NCBI RefSeq assembly: GCF_014268455.2
Contig: NZ_CP077085.1
Location: 3,575,001 to 3,639,000 of the forward strand
DNA: 64,000 nucleotides
Source: Pseudomonas shahriarae
GTDB lineage: Bacteria > Pseudomonadota > Gammaproteobacteria > Pseudomonadales > Pseudomonadaceae
Reading direction: 5' to 3'
Shown here: piece by piece, positions 1 to 10,413 of the stretch
Layout: each line of letters starts with the position of its first letter
How positions within the stretch are numbered: the first letter of the stretch is position 1
Made by a program: the position numbers and the translations under genes
The notes under the pieces: model-generated
The model's database searches: none
Told to the model about the DNA's origin: nothing
What the model saw: the letters and a program-made list of their open reading frames with translations, nothing else

Positions 1-260
1 AACAAACCGGCCTGACCGAAGAGGTCGCCTTCGACAAGTCGGTTATAGAGTTCGCCATTGCGCCGGTAAATCTCCACCGCACCGCTACGGACATAGTGCA
101 AGTCATGAATGATTGCGCCCGCTTCAAGGATGTCACTGCCGGCCTTGAAATAACTCACTTCTACCCGCCGGGCGATGGCGTCTACCGTTTCCTTTGGTAG
201 CGTATCAAATGGAGCGAAACGATAGAGGTGGTCGCTAATCTCCTGTAACTCGATTTGCAT
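1..260 (-). CDS. Cyclic-nucleotide-binding/CBS-domain protein, N-terminal fragment
   Basis: The minus strand from ATG at 260 reads an open frame for 86 codons up to the window edge, so only the N-terminus is present. It begins MQIELQEISDHLYRFAPFD and continues with a cyclic-nucleotide-binding-like beta roll (FKAGSDILEAG, VRSGAVEIYRRNGELYNRL, GDLFGQAGL). The GDLFG segment is the phosphate-binding-cassette region of CAP-like folds. In pseudomonads this N-terminus usually belongs to a protein with a CNB domain, a CBS pair and a DUF294 nucleotidyltransferase-like part; that continuation is family knowledge and cannot be seen here. The role in the cell is not established. Confidence 0.75.
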   Translation of the reverse strand, partial: MQIELQEISDHLYRFAPFDTLPKETVDAIARRVEVSYFKAGSDILEAGAIIHDLHYVRSGAVEIYRRNGELYNRLVEGDLFGQAGL

Positions 261-949
261 GAAACCTCGAAATGCTCAAAAGAACTAAAGTTGCGAGCGC
301 CCTAAATGACAAAGGACAGTCGTCTTTCTGTGTGGCCCACCACATCACATCCCGATACAAGGATCAAGCGCCACGTCTAATCTACGCCAAGAGTTGCAAT
401 AACTGCTGCGCAACGGCTGGCCGTCATATTGGCAATACCGGCAGGAGCGGCATTCGCTGAATGCATAGCGCAGGTGCTATCGCCAAAGCACATAAGTTAC
501 AAATATTTATGGGCATCCTGCCGGCGATGATTGCGCAGGAGATGAGCGATTGCGCGACCGCTGCGCCACCTGCCAGGATGAGGCCTTCAGAGCGGATAAA
601 GGGTTCTATTGGGAGTAGGCGTCTCCGACATATTCAGTAACCTTATTTTTCGGGACCCTGAACACGGTGCGAGACACGCAAGTTTAGCGGCCGGGCAACG
701 CCTGTCTAAAAGTGCGCTCTACTCCAGTACGGCATACCCCCAAGTTAGCGACCTGTGCAGGCTATTGAATAGTCTCGGAAACTACCTAGAAGCAATATCG
801 GGCGGTATAACTGGGCGAATACTAGGAGGCCGCCCCCCAGGACCTGGCCCAATCTGACACCGCGGGTGTCGCACAGGGGCAGAAGATTCGGAAACTGCTC
901 AGTGGCGCTTTCCATTGCCACGCTTGCGCTCCTGCACCAAGTGATGTTT

Positions 950-979
950 TTGCCTAGACTGGAGTCTTGGCCGTATAAC
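950..979 (+). promoter_or_regulatory. Candidate sigma-70 promoter of dctPQM
   Basis: TTGCCT at 950-955 and TATAAC at 974-979 are separated by 18 bp and lie 57 bp before the dctP start. No -24/-12 element was found upstream of this operon. The call rests on sequence only. Confidence 0.35.
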
Positions 980-1002
980 CGAATGCGCGTCAGAGCGTTG
1001 GC

Positions 1003-2031
<1,029 letters not shown>

Positions 2032-2037
2032 CCGGGA

Positions 2038-2068
2038 GGCAGGTGTTACCGACGTGGTAGCACCTGCC
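2038..2068 (+). promoter_or_regulatory. Intercistronic stem-loop between dctP and dctQ
   Basis: The bases at 2038-2050 pair with 2056-2068 (13 bp, one G-U pair) around a 5-base loop. No T-run follows, so it is not a standard intrinsic terminator. Its place just after the binding-protein gene suggests that it protects the dctP message or thins transcription into dctQM. This would give the excess of binding protein over membrane subunits that is common in binding-protein transporters. Confidence 0.6.
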
Positions 2069-2096
2069 AGTCATTACGATACGGGAGATGCCATCC

Positions 2097-2729
2097 ATGC
2101 AGGCCTTTCGGCGCATCTGGGAACACTTCGAGGAAGGCTTCATTGTCTTCCTTCTGGCCGCCATGACATTGGTAACGTTCGTCTATGTCATTCTCAACAA
2201 TCTCTATACGCTTTTCTACCGTCTTGCCGACAACTGGGAAGGCGCCAGTAACGTATTGTTTGCCATGGGTGATGGCGTCATGAGCATGGCTCAAGCCATG
2301 ACCTGGAGCACCGCACTCACCAAGGCGCTGTTCGGCTGGCTGATCTTCTTCGGCCTGTCCTATGGCGTGCGCACCGCCGGGCATATTGGCGTTGACGCGC
2401 TGGTAAAGCTGGCGAGTAAACCCGTCCAGCGGCTCATTGGAATCTTGGCCTGTCTTTGCTGCCTGCTCTATGCCGGCCTGTTCAGTACGGCCAGCTTCGA
2501 GTGGATTCATACCTTGATGTCGGCGGGAATAGGCGCCGAGGACCTTGGCCATTTCGGGATCATGCAGTGGCACATAGGGCTGATTGTCCCCGTGGGTTTT
2601 GCATTGGTTTTCATCCGTTTCGCTGAAATTTTCGTGCGCATCCTGCTGCACCGCCAAACCGGTCTCGGCCTGGCCGATGAAGCCGCTGACGTGATGAAAC
2701 TGACCGAGCACGAGGACAATAAACCATGA
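2097..2729 (+). CDS. dctQ: TRAP transporter small permease subunit, DctQ family
   Basis: This is the small membrane subunit of the TRAP importer, which joins the solute receptor to the large permease. It has about four membrane segments, including FIVFLLAAMTLVTFVYVI near the N-terminus and IGLIVPVGFALVFIRFAEI near the C-terminus, and a central LFGWLIFFGLSYGVRTAGHIGVD region typical of DctQ. Two in-frame ATGs exist (2088 and 2097). GGGAG at 2083-2087 sits 9 bases before the second and touches the first, so 2097 is preferred (210 residues). The stop overlaps the dctM start as ATGA, which implies translational coupling. Confidence 0.9.
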   Translation: MQAFRRIWEHFEEGFIVFLLAAMTLVTFVYVILNNLYTLFYRLADNWEGASNVLFAMGDGVMSMAQAMTWSTALTKALFGWLIFFGLSYGVRTAGHIGVDALVKLASKPVQRLIGILACLCCLLYAGLFSTASFEWIHTLMSAGIGAEDLGHFGIMQWHIGLIVPVGFALVFIRFAEIFVRILLHRQTGLGLADEAADVMKLTEHEDNKP

Positions 2730-4009
2730 CCATTGCCTTCCTGTTCACGGCACTCTTCGCATTGATGTTCATTGGTGTGCCCATTGCCATTTCCTTGGGC
2801 TTGGCGGGCTCGCTGACCCTTGTATTTTTCAGCCCAGACTCAGTACGTTCCCTTGCAATAAAGTTGTTTGAAACGTCGGAGCACTACACCCTGCTGGCGA
2901 TTCCGTTTTTCTTGCTTGCAGGCGCCTTCATGACCACCGGCGGCGTCGCACGCCGACTGATCGACTTTGCCAACGCCTGCGTCGGCCATATTCGTGGGGG
3001 GCTGGCCATCGCCGCCGTATTGGCCTGCATGCTGTTTGCAGCCCTTTCCGGCTCCAGCCCCGCGACGGTTGCGGCGGTAGGTTCGATCGCCATTGCCGGC
3101 ATGGTGCGCTCTGGCTACCCGCAGGCATTCGGCGCGGGAATCGTCTGTAACGCGGGCACACTGGGTATCCTGATACCACCCTCAATTGTGATGGTGGTTT
3201 ATGCCGCCGCCACCGAGACATCCGTTGGCAAGCTGTTCATGGCCGGCGTCATACCAGGCCTGTTGCTGGGGATAACGCTGATGGTGGCGATCTACATCGT
3301 CGCCGTTAAGAAAAACTTACCGGCCCTGCCACGTGCAACCCTGCGTGAGTTTCTGAGTGCTGCGCGTAAAGCCATCTGGGGATTGCTGTTGATGCTGATC
3401 ATCCTGGGTGGCATTTACACCGGGATGTTCACGCCGACGGAAGCCGCCGCCGTTGCTGCCGTGTATTCAGCGTTCATCGCCTTGTTCGTCTATAAGGATC
3501 TGACGTTTCGCGAGACCCCTAAAGTGCTGCTGGACGCCGCCAAGTTGAGCATCATGCTGATGTTCATCATTGCCAACGCCATGCTCTTTGCTCATGTATT
3601 AACCACCGAGCAGTTACCCCAACAAATCACGGCCTGGGTGATCGAGGCGGGGCTGACACCGGTGACCTTCCTACTGGTGGTGAACATTGTCTTGTTGGTG
3701 GCTGGCGCCTTTATGGAGCCCTCGGCCATTATCCTGATCCTGGCGCCGATCCTTTTTCCAATTGCCATAAAGCTGGGTATCGACCCGATTCACCTTGGGA
3801 TCATCATGGTGGTCAATCTGGAGATCGGCTTGATCACACCCCCGGTCGGTCTGAACTTGTTCGTGACGTCCGCGGTGACCGGCATGTCAGTGCCTGCCAC
3901 CATCAAGGCAGCCATGCCCTGGCTGGTGCTGTTGCTGCTGTTCCTGGTGCTGATTACCTATGTACCCTGGATTGCACTGGCACTGCCCAACTGGCTGGGC
4001 ATGAATTAA
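2726..4009 (+). CDS. dctM: TRAP transporter large permease subunit, DctM family
   Basis: This 427-residue protein has about twelve hydrophobic segments and is the sodium-driven transport subunit of the TRAP system. Typical DctM features are visible: FIGVPIAISLGLAG, LLAIPFFLLAGAFMTTGGVARRL, the glycine/serine-rich AALSGSSPATVAAVGSIA, GTLGILIPPSIVMVVYA, and GLITPPVGLNLFVTSAVTG near the C-terminus. Length is normal. It is the last gene of the operon. The next DNA is a decayed gene fragment, so the operon probably ends here, although no clear intrinsic terminator is present. Confidence 0.93.
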   Translation: MTIAFLFTALFALMFIGVPIAISLGLAGSLTLVFFSPDSVRSLAIKLFETSEHYTLLAIPFFLLAGAFMTTGGVARRLIDFANACVGHIRGGLAIAAVLACMLFAALSGSSPATVAAVGSIAIAGMVRSGYPQAFGAGIVCNAGTLGILIPPSIVMVVYAAATETSVGKLFMAGVIPGLLLGITLMVAIYIVAVKKNLPALPRATLREFLSAARKAIWGLLLMLIILGGIYTGMFTPTEAAAVAAVYSAFIALFVYKDLTFRETPKVLLDAAKLSIMLMFIIANAMLFAHVLTTEQLPQQITAWVIEAGLTPVTFLLVVNIVLLVAGAFMEPSAIILILAPILFPIAIKLGIDPIHLGIIMVVNLEIGLITPPVGLNLFVTSAVTGMSVPATIKAAMPWLVLLLLFLVLITYVPWIALALPNWLGMN

Positions 4010-4063
4010 TGCCCGCCCTCCCCAACCAGGCATCCTCCGCGAGGTCCCTAAAAGGAAATCGCT

Positions 4064-4270
4064 ATGATCGATATGAGCCACACCGATGAGTGCATGGGGC
4101 GGTGGCTTATTGATCGGTACGGGCGCCGTGCTGTTGATACTGTTCAATGGACGTATCGCCGGCATCAGCGGCATCGTCGGCGGTCTGCTACGCCCGGTGC
4201 CCGGGGATGTCGCCGGCGAGCTACATTTGTGCTGGGGCTGTTGATGATTTCGTATTGGTATAAGGAGGCC
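4064..4270 (+). pseudogene. Decayed YeeE/YedE (DUF395, sulfur-transport type) fragment
   Basis: From ATG 4086 one frame reads [20 protein letters not shown] and then [20 protein letters not shown]. This is the highly characteristic N-terminal membrane helix and [10 protein letters not shown] signature of YeeE/YedE proteins. The frame then meets a TGA at 4242-4244. A different frame, the one beginning at ATG 4064 behind AAAAGGA, carries the expected continuation [13 protein letters not shown]. At least two compensating shifts and a truncation are therefore needed to rebuild a gene, against about 140 residues for an intact member. Intact relatives move thiosulfate or other sulfur compounds across the membrane; this copy cannot. 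Confidence 0.7.
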
Positions 4271-4482
4271 ACACAAGCCCTATTCCTTACATTAAACAGC
4301 GCATAGGGACCGACAGAGATTCTCTTTTTTCGTTTTTCGCTGATTGCGGTTCAATGCGAGAGGCCAAGGCTCGCGGGGCAGACCATTGCGCAAAGCGCTT
4401 TCATCGATAGGTGTAAGCCCACCTGAGCAAAGGTGGACTTGAGATTTTCGATAATGCCCCAGCGAGCAGCGTTCTGATTTGG

Positions 4483-6609
4483 CTAAAGGGTGTAAGAAAT
4501 CCCCACTTGCACCGTACGTGGCTCACCCGGGTAGGCGTAGAAATTCAGGAATGAACCTTCTTCGTACTCACGATTGAACAGGTTCTTTATGTCGAGATTG
4601 AGCCTGACCTTTTCGTTGACCTTGTAGTAGCCAAGCAAGTCTACGACCGTGTAAGCCCCCATCGAGAACGTGTTGTTGGCGGTCTGGCCGGCACGCTCGG
4701 CCACGTATTTACCCCCCCCGCCGAGGCCCAACCCTTTCAGCGCGCCATCCTGGAATTCATACACATTGAGCAGGCTGAAGCTGTTGCGCGGAATGTTCGC
4801 CAAGCGCGTCCCGGTACGTACTGTAGTGTCTTTGGTCACTGCAGCATCCACATAGGCATAGCCGCCGATCACCCGCCACTCGGGCGTCAGGTTGCCGGCT
4901 ATATTCAAATCGAAGCCGCGACTGCGTACCTGGCCTGTAGCGACTTTGAAGGCTGAGTCAACGGGGTCGTCCCCCTGGACATTTTTCTTGTCGATCTGGT
5001 AGATCGCCGCGTCGACGCTCAGCTGCTGGTCAAGCGCTTCCCACTTCACGCCCATCTCGTAAGACTTGCCCTTCTCCGGCTCAAACCCGCCGCCTTGGCG
5101 GCTGGCACCCGCGTTGGGCTTGAACGAGCGCGCGGCATTCGCGTAGATCGCGACAGTGTCAGTGAGGTCATACATCACGCCGACGCGCGGGGTGACGGCG
5201 TTGTCAGCAGAGTTCCAGTTTTTTACGCCGGGCACGTAGGATTCGTACTCGTGCTCGAAGCGCTCAAAGCGCGCACCAGCGAGCACCTTTAAACGCTCGG
5301 TCAGAGCCACTTGATCCTGTACGAAAGCTGCGTAAGTCTTGAGGTTTTCTTTGTCGTGGGTCGGCGTACGAGTCAGCGCCGGACGTGGCTGGCCATAGAC
5401 CGGGTTGAAGATGTCAATTGGAAAATCGCCGCTGGAGCGTCGAATGATCGACTTGTAGTCGTAATCTTCGTACTCGACGCCAGTCAGCAACGTGTGATCA
5501 AGGCCACCCGTAGAAAAGTGCCCAGTCAGGTTCAGTTGATAGTCTTTATCGGTCCAGTCCAGCTTGCGGTAGTTGAAGTTGCGCTGGAGTGTTCGACCAT
5601 CGGCATTCAAGCTGTTGGCACCGTTAGCCTCAACAGCATTACCCTTCATAGTCCCGTCCAGCCACTGGAAACCACCGCCCAGGGTCCAGTTGTCGTTGAG
5701 CATATGCTCGAAACGCAGCTGAGCCATGTTGTTATCGTTGTGCAGATTGCCGGCGTATCTTTCACCCCAGAAGGTGTCGCGGGACGGCGTACCGTGCTGG
5801 TTGGCGAAGCGGGTCAGGCCTCGGTCAAGCGGCTGGTTGTTGCGCATGAAGTCGCCTTCGAAAATCACCTTGGTGTCGTCCGTGACCTGCCAGCTCAGGA
5901 CAGGCGTCACCCCATAGCGCTCGGTGGATACATGGTCGCGAAAGGTGTCTCCTCCCTCACCCACCAGGTTCAGGCGATAAGCCAGACGCCCTTGCTCATC
6001 CAGCGGGCCTGAAGCATCAAGGGTGCCACGTTTCATACCCTGATCGTCCAACTGGCTACCCAATGTGACCGTACGCTCAGGTAAAGGCTGCTTGGAGACC
6101 ACGTTGAAGGTACCGCCGGGATCGCCCCGGCCATAAAGCATGGTCGCTGGCCCGCGAAGCACTTCGAGACGCTCAATGCTGTTGGCGTCCGGCATGCTTG
6201 GATAGCCCCGGTTAATCGGAAAACCGTTGCGGTAGAACTCTGCGGTTGTAAAGCCCCGCACGGTGAAACTGGTAAGCCCTTGCCCACCGAAGTTGTTCGC
6301 CCGGCCGACGCCACCGGCATAGTCCAAGGCCTCCTGCAAGCGGGTTGCACCAATATCCTCTACCACGTCTTTGGGCACCACGCTGATGGACTGAGGTGTC
6401 TCATGGATAGCGGTATCGGTGCGTGTCGCACTTGCAGAACGTGTAGCGCGATACCCTTTGACCGGCCCTTGAGCCGTCTCAGCGTCTATTTCGCCCGTGA
6501 CATTGATGGCTTGCAGCTCAAGGCTGGCATTTTCGGAAGCGGCAACCTGCGTACAGACAAAAGGAGAAAACGCCTGAAGCACGCAAAGGGAAATCAAGGT
6601 ACGACGCAT
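4483..6609 (-). CDS. TonB-dependent siderophore receptor
   Basis: This is an outer-membrane, TonB-energised receptor for a ferric siderophore. ATG 6609 gives MRRTLISLCVLQAFSPFVCT, a clean signal peptide ending near TQVAAS; the longer frame from 6690 would bury it, so 6609 is chosen (708 residues). After the signal peptide come the plug domain (AIHETPQSISVVPKDVVEDI, LQEALDYAGGV, RGPATMLYGRGDPGGTFNVV) and a 22-strand barrel ending in the aromatic-rich VQVGISYTL. There is no N-terminal STN signalling domain, so it should not act through an ECF sigma pair. The siderophore is unknown. A Fur-box-like sequence lies about 85 bases upstream. It is flanked on both sides by decayed DNA. Confidence 0.88.
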   Translation of the reverse strand: MRRTLISLCVLQAFSPFVCTQVAASENASLELQAINVTGEIDAETAQGPVKGYRATRSASATRTDTAIHETPQSISVVPKDVVEDIGATRLQEALDYAGGVGRANNFGGQGLTSFTVRGFTTAEFYRNGFPINRGYPSMPDANSIERLEVLRGPATMLYGRGDPGGTFNVVSKQPLPERTVTLGSQLDDQGMKRGTLDASGPLDEQGRLAYRLNLVGEGGDTFRDHVSTERYGVTPVLSWQVTDDTKVIFEGDFMRNNQPLDRGLTRFANQHGTPSRDTFWGERYAGNLHNDNNMAQLRFEHMLNDNWTLGGGFQWLDGTMKGNAVEANGANSLNADGRTLQRNFNYRKLDWTDKDYQLNLTGHFSTGGLDHTLLTGVEYEDYDYKSIIRRSSGDFPIDIFNPVYGQPRPALTRTPTHDKENLKTYAAFVQDQVALTERLKVLAGARFERFEHEYESYVPGVKNWNSADNAVTPRVGVMYDLTDTVAIYANAARSFKPNAGASRQGGGFEPEKGKSYEMGVKWEALDQQLSVDAAIYQIDKKNVQGDDPVDSAFKVATGQVRSRGFDLNIAGNLTPEWRVIGGYAYVDAAVTKDTTVRTGTRLANIPRNSFSLLNVYEFQDGALKGLGLGGGGKYVAERAGQTANNTFSMGAYTVVDLLGYYKVNEKVRLNLDIKNLFNREYEEGSFLNFYAYPGEPRTVQVGISYTL

Positions 6610-6694
6610 GGAAGTTAGACCTAATGGATAAGCCGAATGGAAAGTAAACCTGCCAAAAAATTTGCAGCACACAATATACCAATCGTTCACATTT

Positions 6695-6713
6695 AACAGG
6701 GATTCTCATTTAC
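6695..6713 (-). promoter_or_regulatory. Fur-box-like operator of the siderophore receptor
   Basis: Read on the minus strand, GTAAATGAGAATCCCTGTT matches 12 of 19 positions of the Fur consensus, including the AATGA-AAT core. It lies 86-104 bases upstream of the receptor start. Iron repression is the expected behaviour of such genes but is inferred here. Confidence 0.5.
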
Positions 6714-6899
6714 CAACTATCGAATACCTGCTTTGTATCGGCCGAAAAACCAGAAAAAACGACTTGTAAGTAGGAGCAGCGTTTGACACTGCTCTGATAA
6801 AGAGAAAGGCCCACCAGCAGGATTACCACCAAAATCAAGCAGAGACTCGCAGAGCAGGGTGATTTTGCTCTGTATGCTCAAAGTAACAGTGCGTATGAG

Positions 6900-7575
6900 C
6901 ACAACCTCGCCTGAATGGACAGGAACGAAAACGGGTGGCAGCCGCCAGCTGGGTTTTTCGGTACAAATTGGCTGGTAAGAGTCGAGATATGGGACTGGGC
7001 AGGCACCCCGAGGCAAGTCTGCCGTCGATCCGCTTGCCCATCGGAATGAAGAACTGGAAAGGCGACGGCTCTAAAAAGAGGCTGAGCGTTTAGCGCAGGA
7101 TGCCGCCAAGGCGAAAGCAACCACTTTCAAAGAGGTCGCACTCGGCTACATCGTCGATCACAAACCAGGCTGGAAAAATACCAAGCATGCACAGCAATGG
7201 CAGGACACCCTATGCGTTCGCAGAAATAGGCAAACTTCCAACGCAGGAAATTGGCACTCAACACGTACTGAAAATTCTTAAGCCGATTTGGACAGTGATA
7301 CCCGAAACCGCTAGCCGTGTGCGCAACCGCATCGAACGGGTTGTAGATGCGGTCAAAGCCGTGGGGCTGCGCGAAGGTGAGAATCCTGCTCGATGGGGAC
7401 AAACTGCTGCCTCCTCGCGCCGAAGTACGTGCAGTGAAGCACCATGCAGCATTGGCATGGACAGAGCTTCCCGCCTTCATGAAGACCCTCGAAAAAGCAG
7501 AAGCGCTCAGCGCTAAAGCCCTCCGTTTACCATCCTGACGGCCTGCAGAACCAGTGAAGTATCGTGCAGTCATTG
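6900..7575 (+). pseudogene. Degenerate P4-type tyrosine integrase
   Basis: Integrase blocks appear in the correct order but in changing frames. VAAASWVFRYKLAGKSRDMG (from 6935) is the N-terminal DUF4102-like region. It is followed by ATTFKEVALGYIVDHKPGWK, then by TASRVRNRIERVVDAVKAVG with LREGENPARWG, then by AVKHHAALAWTELPAFMKTL, and last by FTILTACRTSEV (7528-7563), which holds the first catalytic Arg. Frames run 2-1-2-0-1, so at least four frameshifts separate them. The C-terminal catalytic part with the HxxR and Tyr residues is missing. Intact members (about 400 residues) integrate islands at tRNA 3' ends. This remnant points at tRNA-Gly, whose 3' end lies 267 bases away. Confidence 0.85.
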
Positions 7576-7773
7576 CCAGTGATTCGGGCTTGCCGAACGG
7601 TCGTATCCGAGAGTGCCATAGCGAACTCCTGAACAGAGTCAGGGCCAGATGCTCGTCTCGCTATCCATGCTGCTCCAGCAAAAAACCGATTCAGTGCACA
7701 TCCAAATCCAAGATCCTCATTCGGGACTTAACGCACTGGATGGAGCTGGATTTCAGTGGTTCGCGCCACAACG

Positions 7774-7795
7774 AAAAAAGGACCCGAAGGTCCTT
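7774..7795 (-). terminator. Intrinsic terminator of tRNA-Gly
   Basis: On the minus strand AAGGACC-TTCG-GGTCCTT is followed by a run of T. It is a 7-bp stem with a stable TTCG tetraloop placed 47 bases beyond the tRNA 3' end. Confidence 0.85.
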
Positions 7796-7841
7796 ATTTC
7801 AATCACTTGCAGAATTCAGTGGAACTCTGCAGTGCTATGTT

Positions 7842-7917
<76 letters not shown>

Positions 7918-7980
7918 GTCTTGGTGATGCGCATTCTATAGAATCCTCACCACCCGTCAACCCCTTGATTCAAAAAAGTT

Positions 7981-8541
7981 TTATTTCTTTTCCACGGTCG
8001 TGCGCAGATGGGGCCAGGCGGCGCGCAGGTATTGCAGCATGGACCACAGAGTCAGGCCGGCGGCGATCAGTAGCAAGGCATAACCCAGCAGCACCCAGAA
8101 GGTGAAGCTCGACGGGTTGGCCAGCAGGATGACCAGCGCCAGCATCTGCGCAGCGGTTTTCCATTTGCCCATGTTGGACACGGCCACGTGGGCGCGTGCG
8201 CCGATTTCGGCCATCCATTCGCGCAAGGCCGAGACGACGATCTCGCGACCGATGATCACGGCCGCCGGCAGGGTCAGCCACAGGTTGCCGTGCTCCTGCA
8301 CGAGCAGCACCAGCGCCACCGCAACCATCAGCTTGTCGGCCACGGGGTCGAGGAACGCGCCAAACGGCGTGCTTTGCTCCAGGCGTCGTGCCAGGTAGCC
8401 GTCCAGCCAGTCGGTCGCGGCCGCAAAGGCAAAGACCGAACTGGAGGCCATGTAGCTCCAATCATAAGGCAGGTAAAACAGCAAAATGAAAATCGGTATG
8501 AGCAGAACGCGTAGAACGGTGATCAGATTAGGGATATTCAT
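7981..8541 (-). CDS. pgsA: CDP-diacylglycerol-glycerol-3-phosphate 3-phosphatidyltransferase
   Basis: This inner-membrane enzyme makes phosphatidylglycerol phosphate from CDP-diacylglycerol and glycerol-3-phosphate, the committed step to phosphatidylglycerol and cardiolipin. The CDP-alcohol phosphotransferase signature is complete: D44, D47-G48, A51-R52, G61, D65 and D69 within [20 protein letters not shown] and LDPVADK. Four or more hydrophobic segments follow. A GTG lies two codons upstream, but [20 protein letters not shown] from ATG 8541 is the family start (186 residues). It follows uvrC after 32 bases and precedes tRNA-Gly, the usual pseudomonad order. Confidence 0.96.
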   Translation of the reverse strand: MNIPNLITVLRVLLIPIFILLFYLPYDWSYMASSSVFAFAAATDWLDGYLARRLEQSTPFGAFLDPVADKLMVAVALVLLVQEHGNLWLTLPAAVIIGREIVVSALREWMAEIGARAHVAVSNMGKWKTAAQMLALVILLANPSSFTFWVLLGYALLLIAAGLTLWSMLQYLRAAWPHLRTTVEKK

Positions 8542-8573
8542 CGGCACAACTGGCTACGAGGTGAGAAGGCATT

Positions 8574-10412
8574 CTACTCGCTGTGTAGGTTTGCATAAAT
8601 CAACTCAGCGAGCTTTTTACTGATTCCGGGGGCTTTGGCTATTTCTTCAATGCTGGCACGGGACAATTCCTGCAATCCACCAAAATGTTTCAACAGTTCG
8701 CGTCGCCGCTTCGGCCCTACCCCCGCCACCCCTTCCAGGGTGGAGGTACGCCGGGTTTTACCACGTCGGGCGCGGTGACCGGTAATGGCAAAACGGTGGG
8801 CTTCGTCGCGAATCTGCTGAATCAGGTGCAATGCCGGTGAATCGCCCTTCAAAGTGAACTCATGGGCGGCATCATTCAAGTACAACGTTTCGAAACCGGC
8901 CTTGCGCGTCGTGCCCTTGGCCACGCCGAGCAGGATCAGGTCGGGCACCGCCAGCTCGTTGAGCACGTCACGGGCCATGGATAACTGGCCCTTGCCGCCG
9001 TCCACCAGCAGGATATCCGGCAGCTTGCCCTCGCCGTCCTTCAATTTGCTGAAGCGCCGGGTCAGGGCCTGGTGCATGGCCGCATAGTCATCGCCTGGGG
9101 TGACGCCTTCGATGTTATAGCGTCGATAATCGGACTTGATCGGCCCTTCCGGACCAAAGACCACGCAGGACGCCACGGTCGCCTCGCCGCTGGAATGGCT
9201 GATGTCGTAGCACTCCAGGCGTTGCGGTGGCTCGTCAAGCTTGAGCACGTCGGCCAGCGCTTCAAAGCGTGCGGCAACGTGCTGGCGGTTGGCCAGGCGC
9301 GCGCTCAGGGCCTGTTCGGCGTTGGTCACCGCCAGTTGCTGCCAGCGCGCACGGGTGCCGCGCACGCGGTGGCTGATGTCCAGCTCGCGGCCGCGCAGGG
9401 CGTGAATGGCGTCAATCAATGCGGGGAAGTCTTCGTGAACCACGTTGACGATCAGTTCACCCGGCAAGTCGCGCTCGGGACTGCTGACGTAGTACTGGCC
9501 GAGAAACGCGGCCATGACCTCGGCCACTTCCTCCTCGATCCCGGTCTGGGGAAAGAAGTTCTTGCTGCCCAGCACCCGGCCACCACGCACGCTGATCAGG
9601 TGCACACAAGCCCCGCCCGGATTGACGAAGGCCGCAATCACGTCGACATCACCGGTACCGCCTTCCATGCTCTGCTGGTCCTGCACCCGTCGCAACAGGG
9701 ACACCTGGTCACGCAGTTCGGCGGCCCGCTCGAAGTCCAGGACACTGGCTGCCTGCTCCATGGCGCCGGACAGTTCGTCGGCCAGGGCGTTGCTGCGCCC
9801 TTCGAGGAACATCACCGAGTGACGTACGTCTTCGGCATATTCCTGAGGCTCGACCAGCCCGACGCAGGGCGCCTTGCAACGCTTGATCTGGTATTGCAGG
9901 CACGGGCGGGTGCGGTTCTTGTAGAAGCTGTCTTCGCACTGGCGCACGAAGAAGGTCTTTTGCAGCAGGCTCAGGCTCTCGCGGATCGCCCCCGCGCTGG
10001 GGTAAGGGCCAAAATACTTACCCTTGTGCTTCTTCGCCCCGCGATGGATGCTCAGGCGCGGAAAGTCACCGTCCGACAGAAACACATACGGGTAGGACTT
10101 ATCGTCACGCAGCAGAATATTGTAGGGCGGCCGCCATTCCTTGATCAGCGTCTGCTCAAGCAGCAGCGCCTCGGTTTCGTTGGCCGTGATGGTGGTTTCG
10201 ACCTGGGCGATACGCCCCACGAGGGCGGCCGTCTTCGGCGCCAGGCCGGTTTTGCGGAAGTAGCTGGCCAGGCGCTTCTTGAGGTTCTTGGCCTTGCCCA
10301 CGTACAGCAGGCGCGCCTCGCTGTCGAACATGCGATACACGCCTGGCCGGCCGCTGCAGGTCGCAAGAAATGCACTCGGATCAAACACGGTGTTTATTTC
10401 AGAGGCTTGCAT
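8574..10412 (-). CDS. uvrC: Excinuclease ABC subunit C
   Basis: UvrC makes both incisions around a bulky lesion after UvrA/UvrB have loaded. Visible parts are the GIY-YIG nuclease ([20 protein letters not shown], residues about 24-45, giving the 3' cut), a cysteine cluster ([15 protein letters not shown]...KRCKAPC), the UVR motif ([20 protein letters not shown]) that contacts UvrB, the RNase H-like endonuclease with ECYDISH and [10 protein letters not shown] (5' cut), and a helix-hairpin-helix tail ([20 protein letters not shown]). The 612-residue length is normal. The start lies one base after the gacA stop, so the two genes are probably cotranscribed, as is usual in gamma-proteobacteria. 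Confidence 0.97.
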   Translation of the reverse strand: MQASEINTVFDPSAFLATCSGRPGVYRMFDSEARLLYVGKAKNLKKRLASYFRKTGLAPKTAALVGRIAQVETTITANETEALLLEQTLIKEWRPPYNILLRDDKSYPYVFLSDGDFPRLSIHRGAKKHKGKYFGPYPSAGAIRESLSLLQKTFFVRQCEDSFYKNRTRPCLQYQIKRCKAPCVGLVEPQEYAEDVRHSVMFLEGRSNALADELSGAMEQAASVLDFERAAELRDQVSLLRRVQDQQSMEGGTGDVDVIAAFVNPGGACVHLISVRGGRVLGSKNFFPQTGIEEEVAEVMAAFLGQYYVSSPERDLPGELIVNVVHEDFPALIDAIHALRGRELDISHRVRGTRARWQQLAVTNAEQALSARLANRQHVAARFEALADVLKLDEPPQRLECYDISHSSGEATVASCVVFGPEGPIKSDYRRYNIEGVTPGDDYAAMHQALTRRFSKLKDGEGKLPDILLVDGGKGQLSMARDVLNELAVPDLILLGVAKGTTRKAGFETLYLNDAAHEFTLKGDSPALHLIQQIRDEAHRFAITGHRARRGKTRRTSTLEGVAGVGPKRRRELLKHFGGLQELSRASIEEIAKAPGISKKLAELIYANLHSE

Positions 10413-10413
10413 T

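Noticed and set aside
609..857. An 82-codon plus-strand frame upstream of dctP
   Set aside because: No ribosome binding site, no family, atypical codon use.
4340..4480. A minus-strand reading GIIENLKSTFAQVGLHLSMK just after the siderophore receptor gene
   Set aside because: About 40 codons without a start or a recognised family; too short to call even as a remnant.
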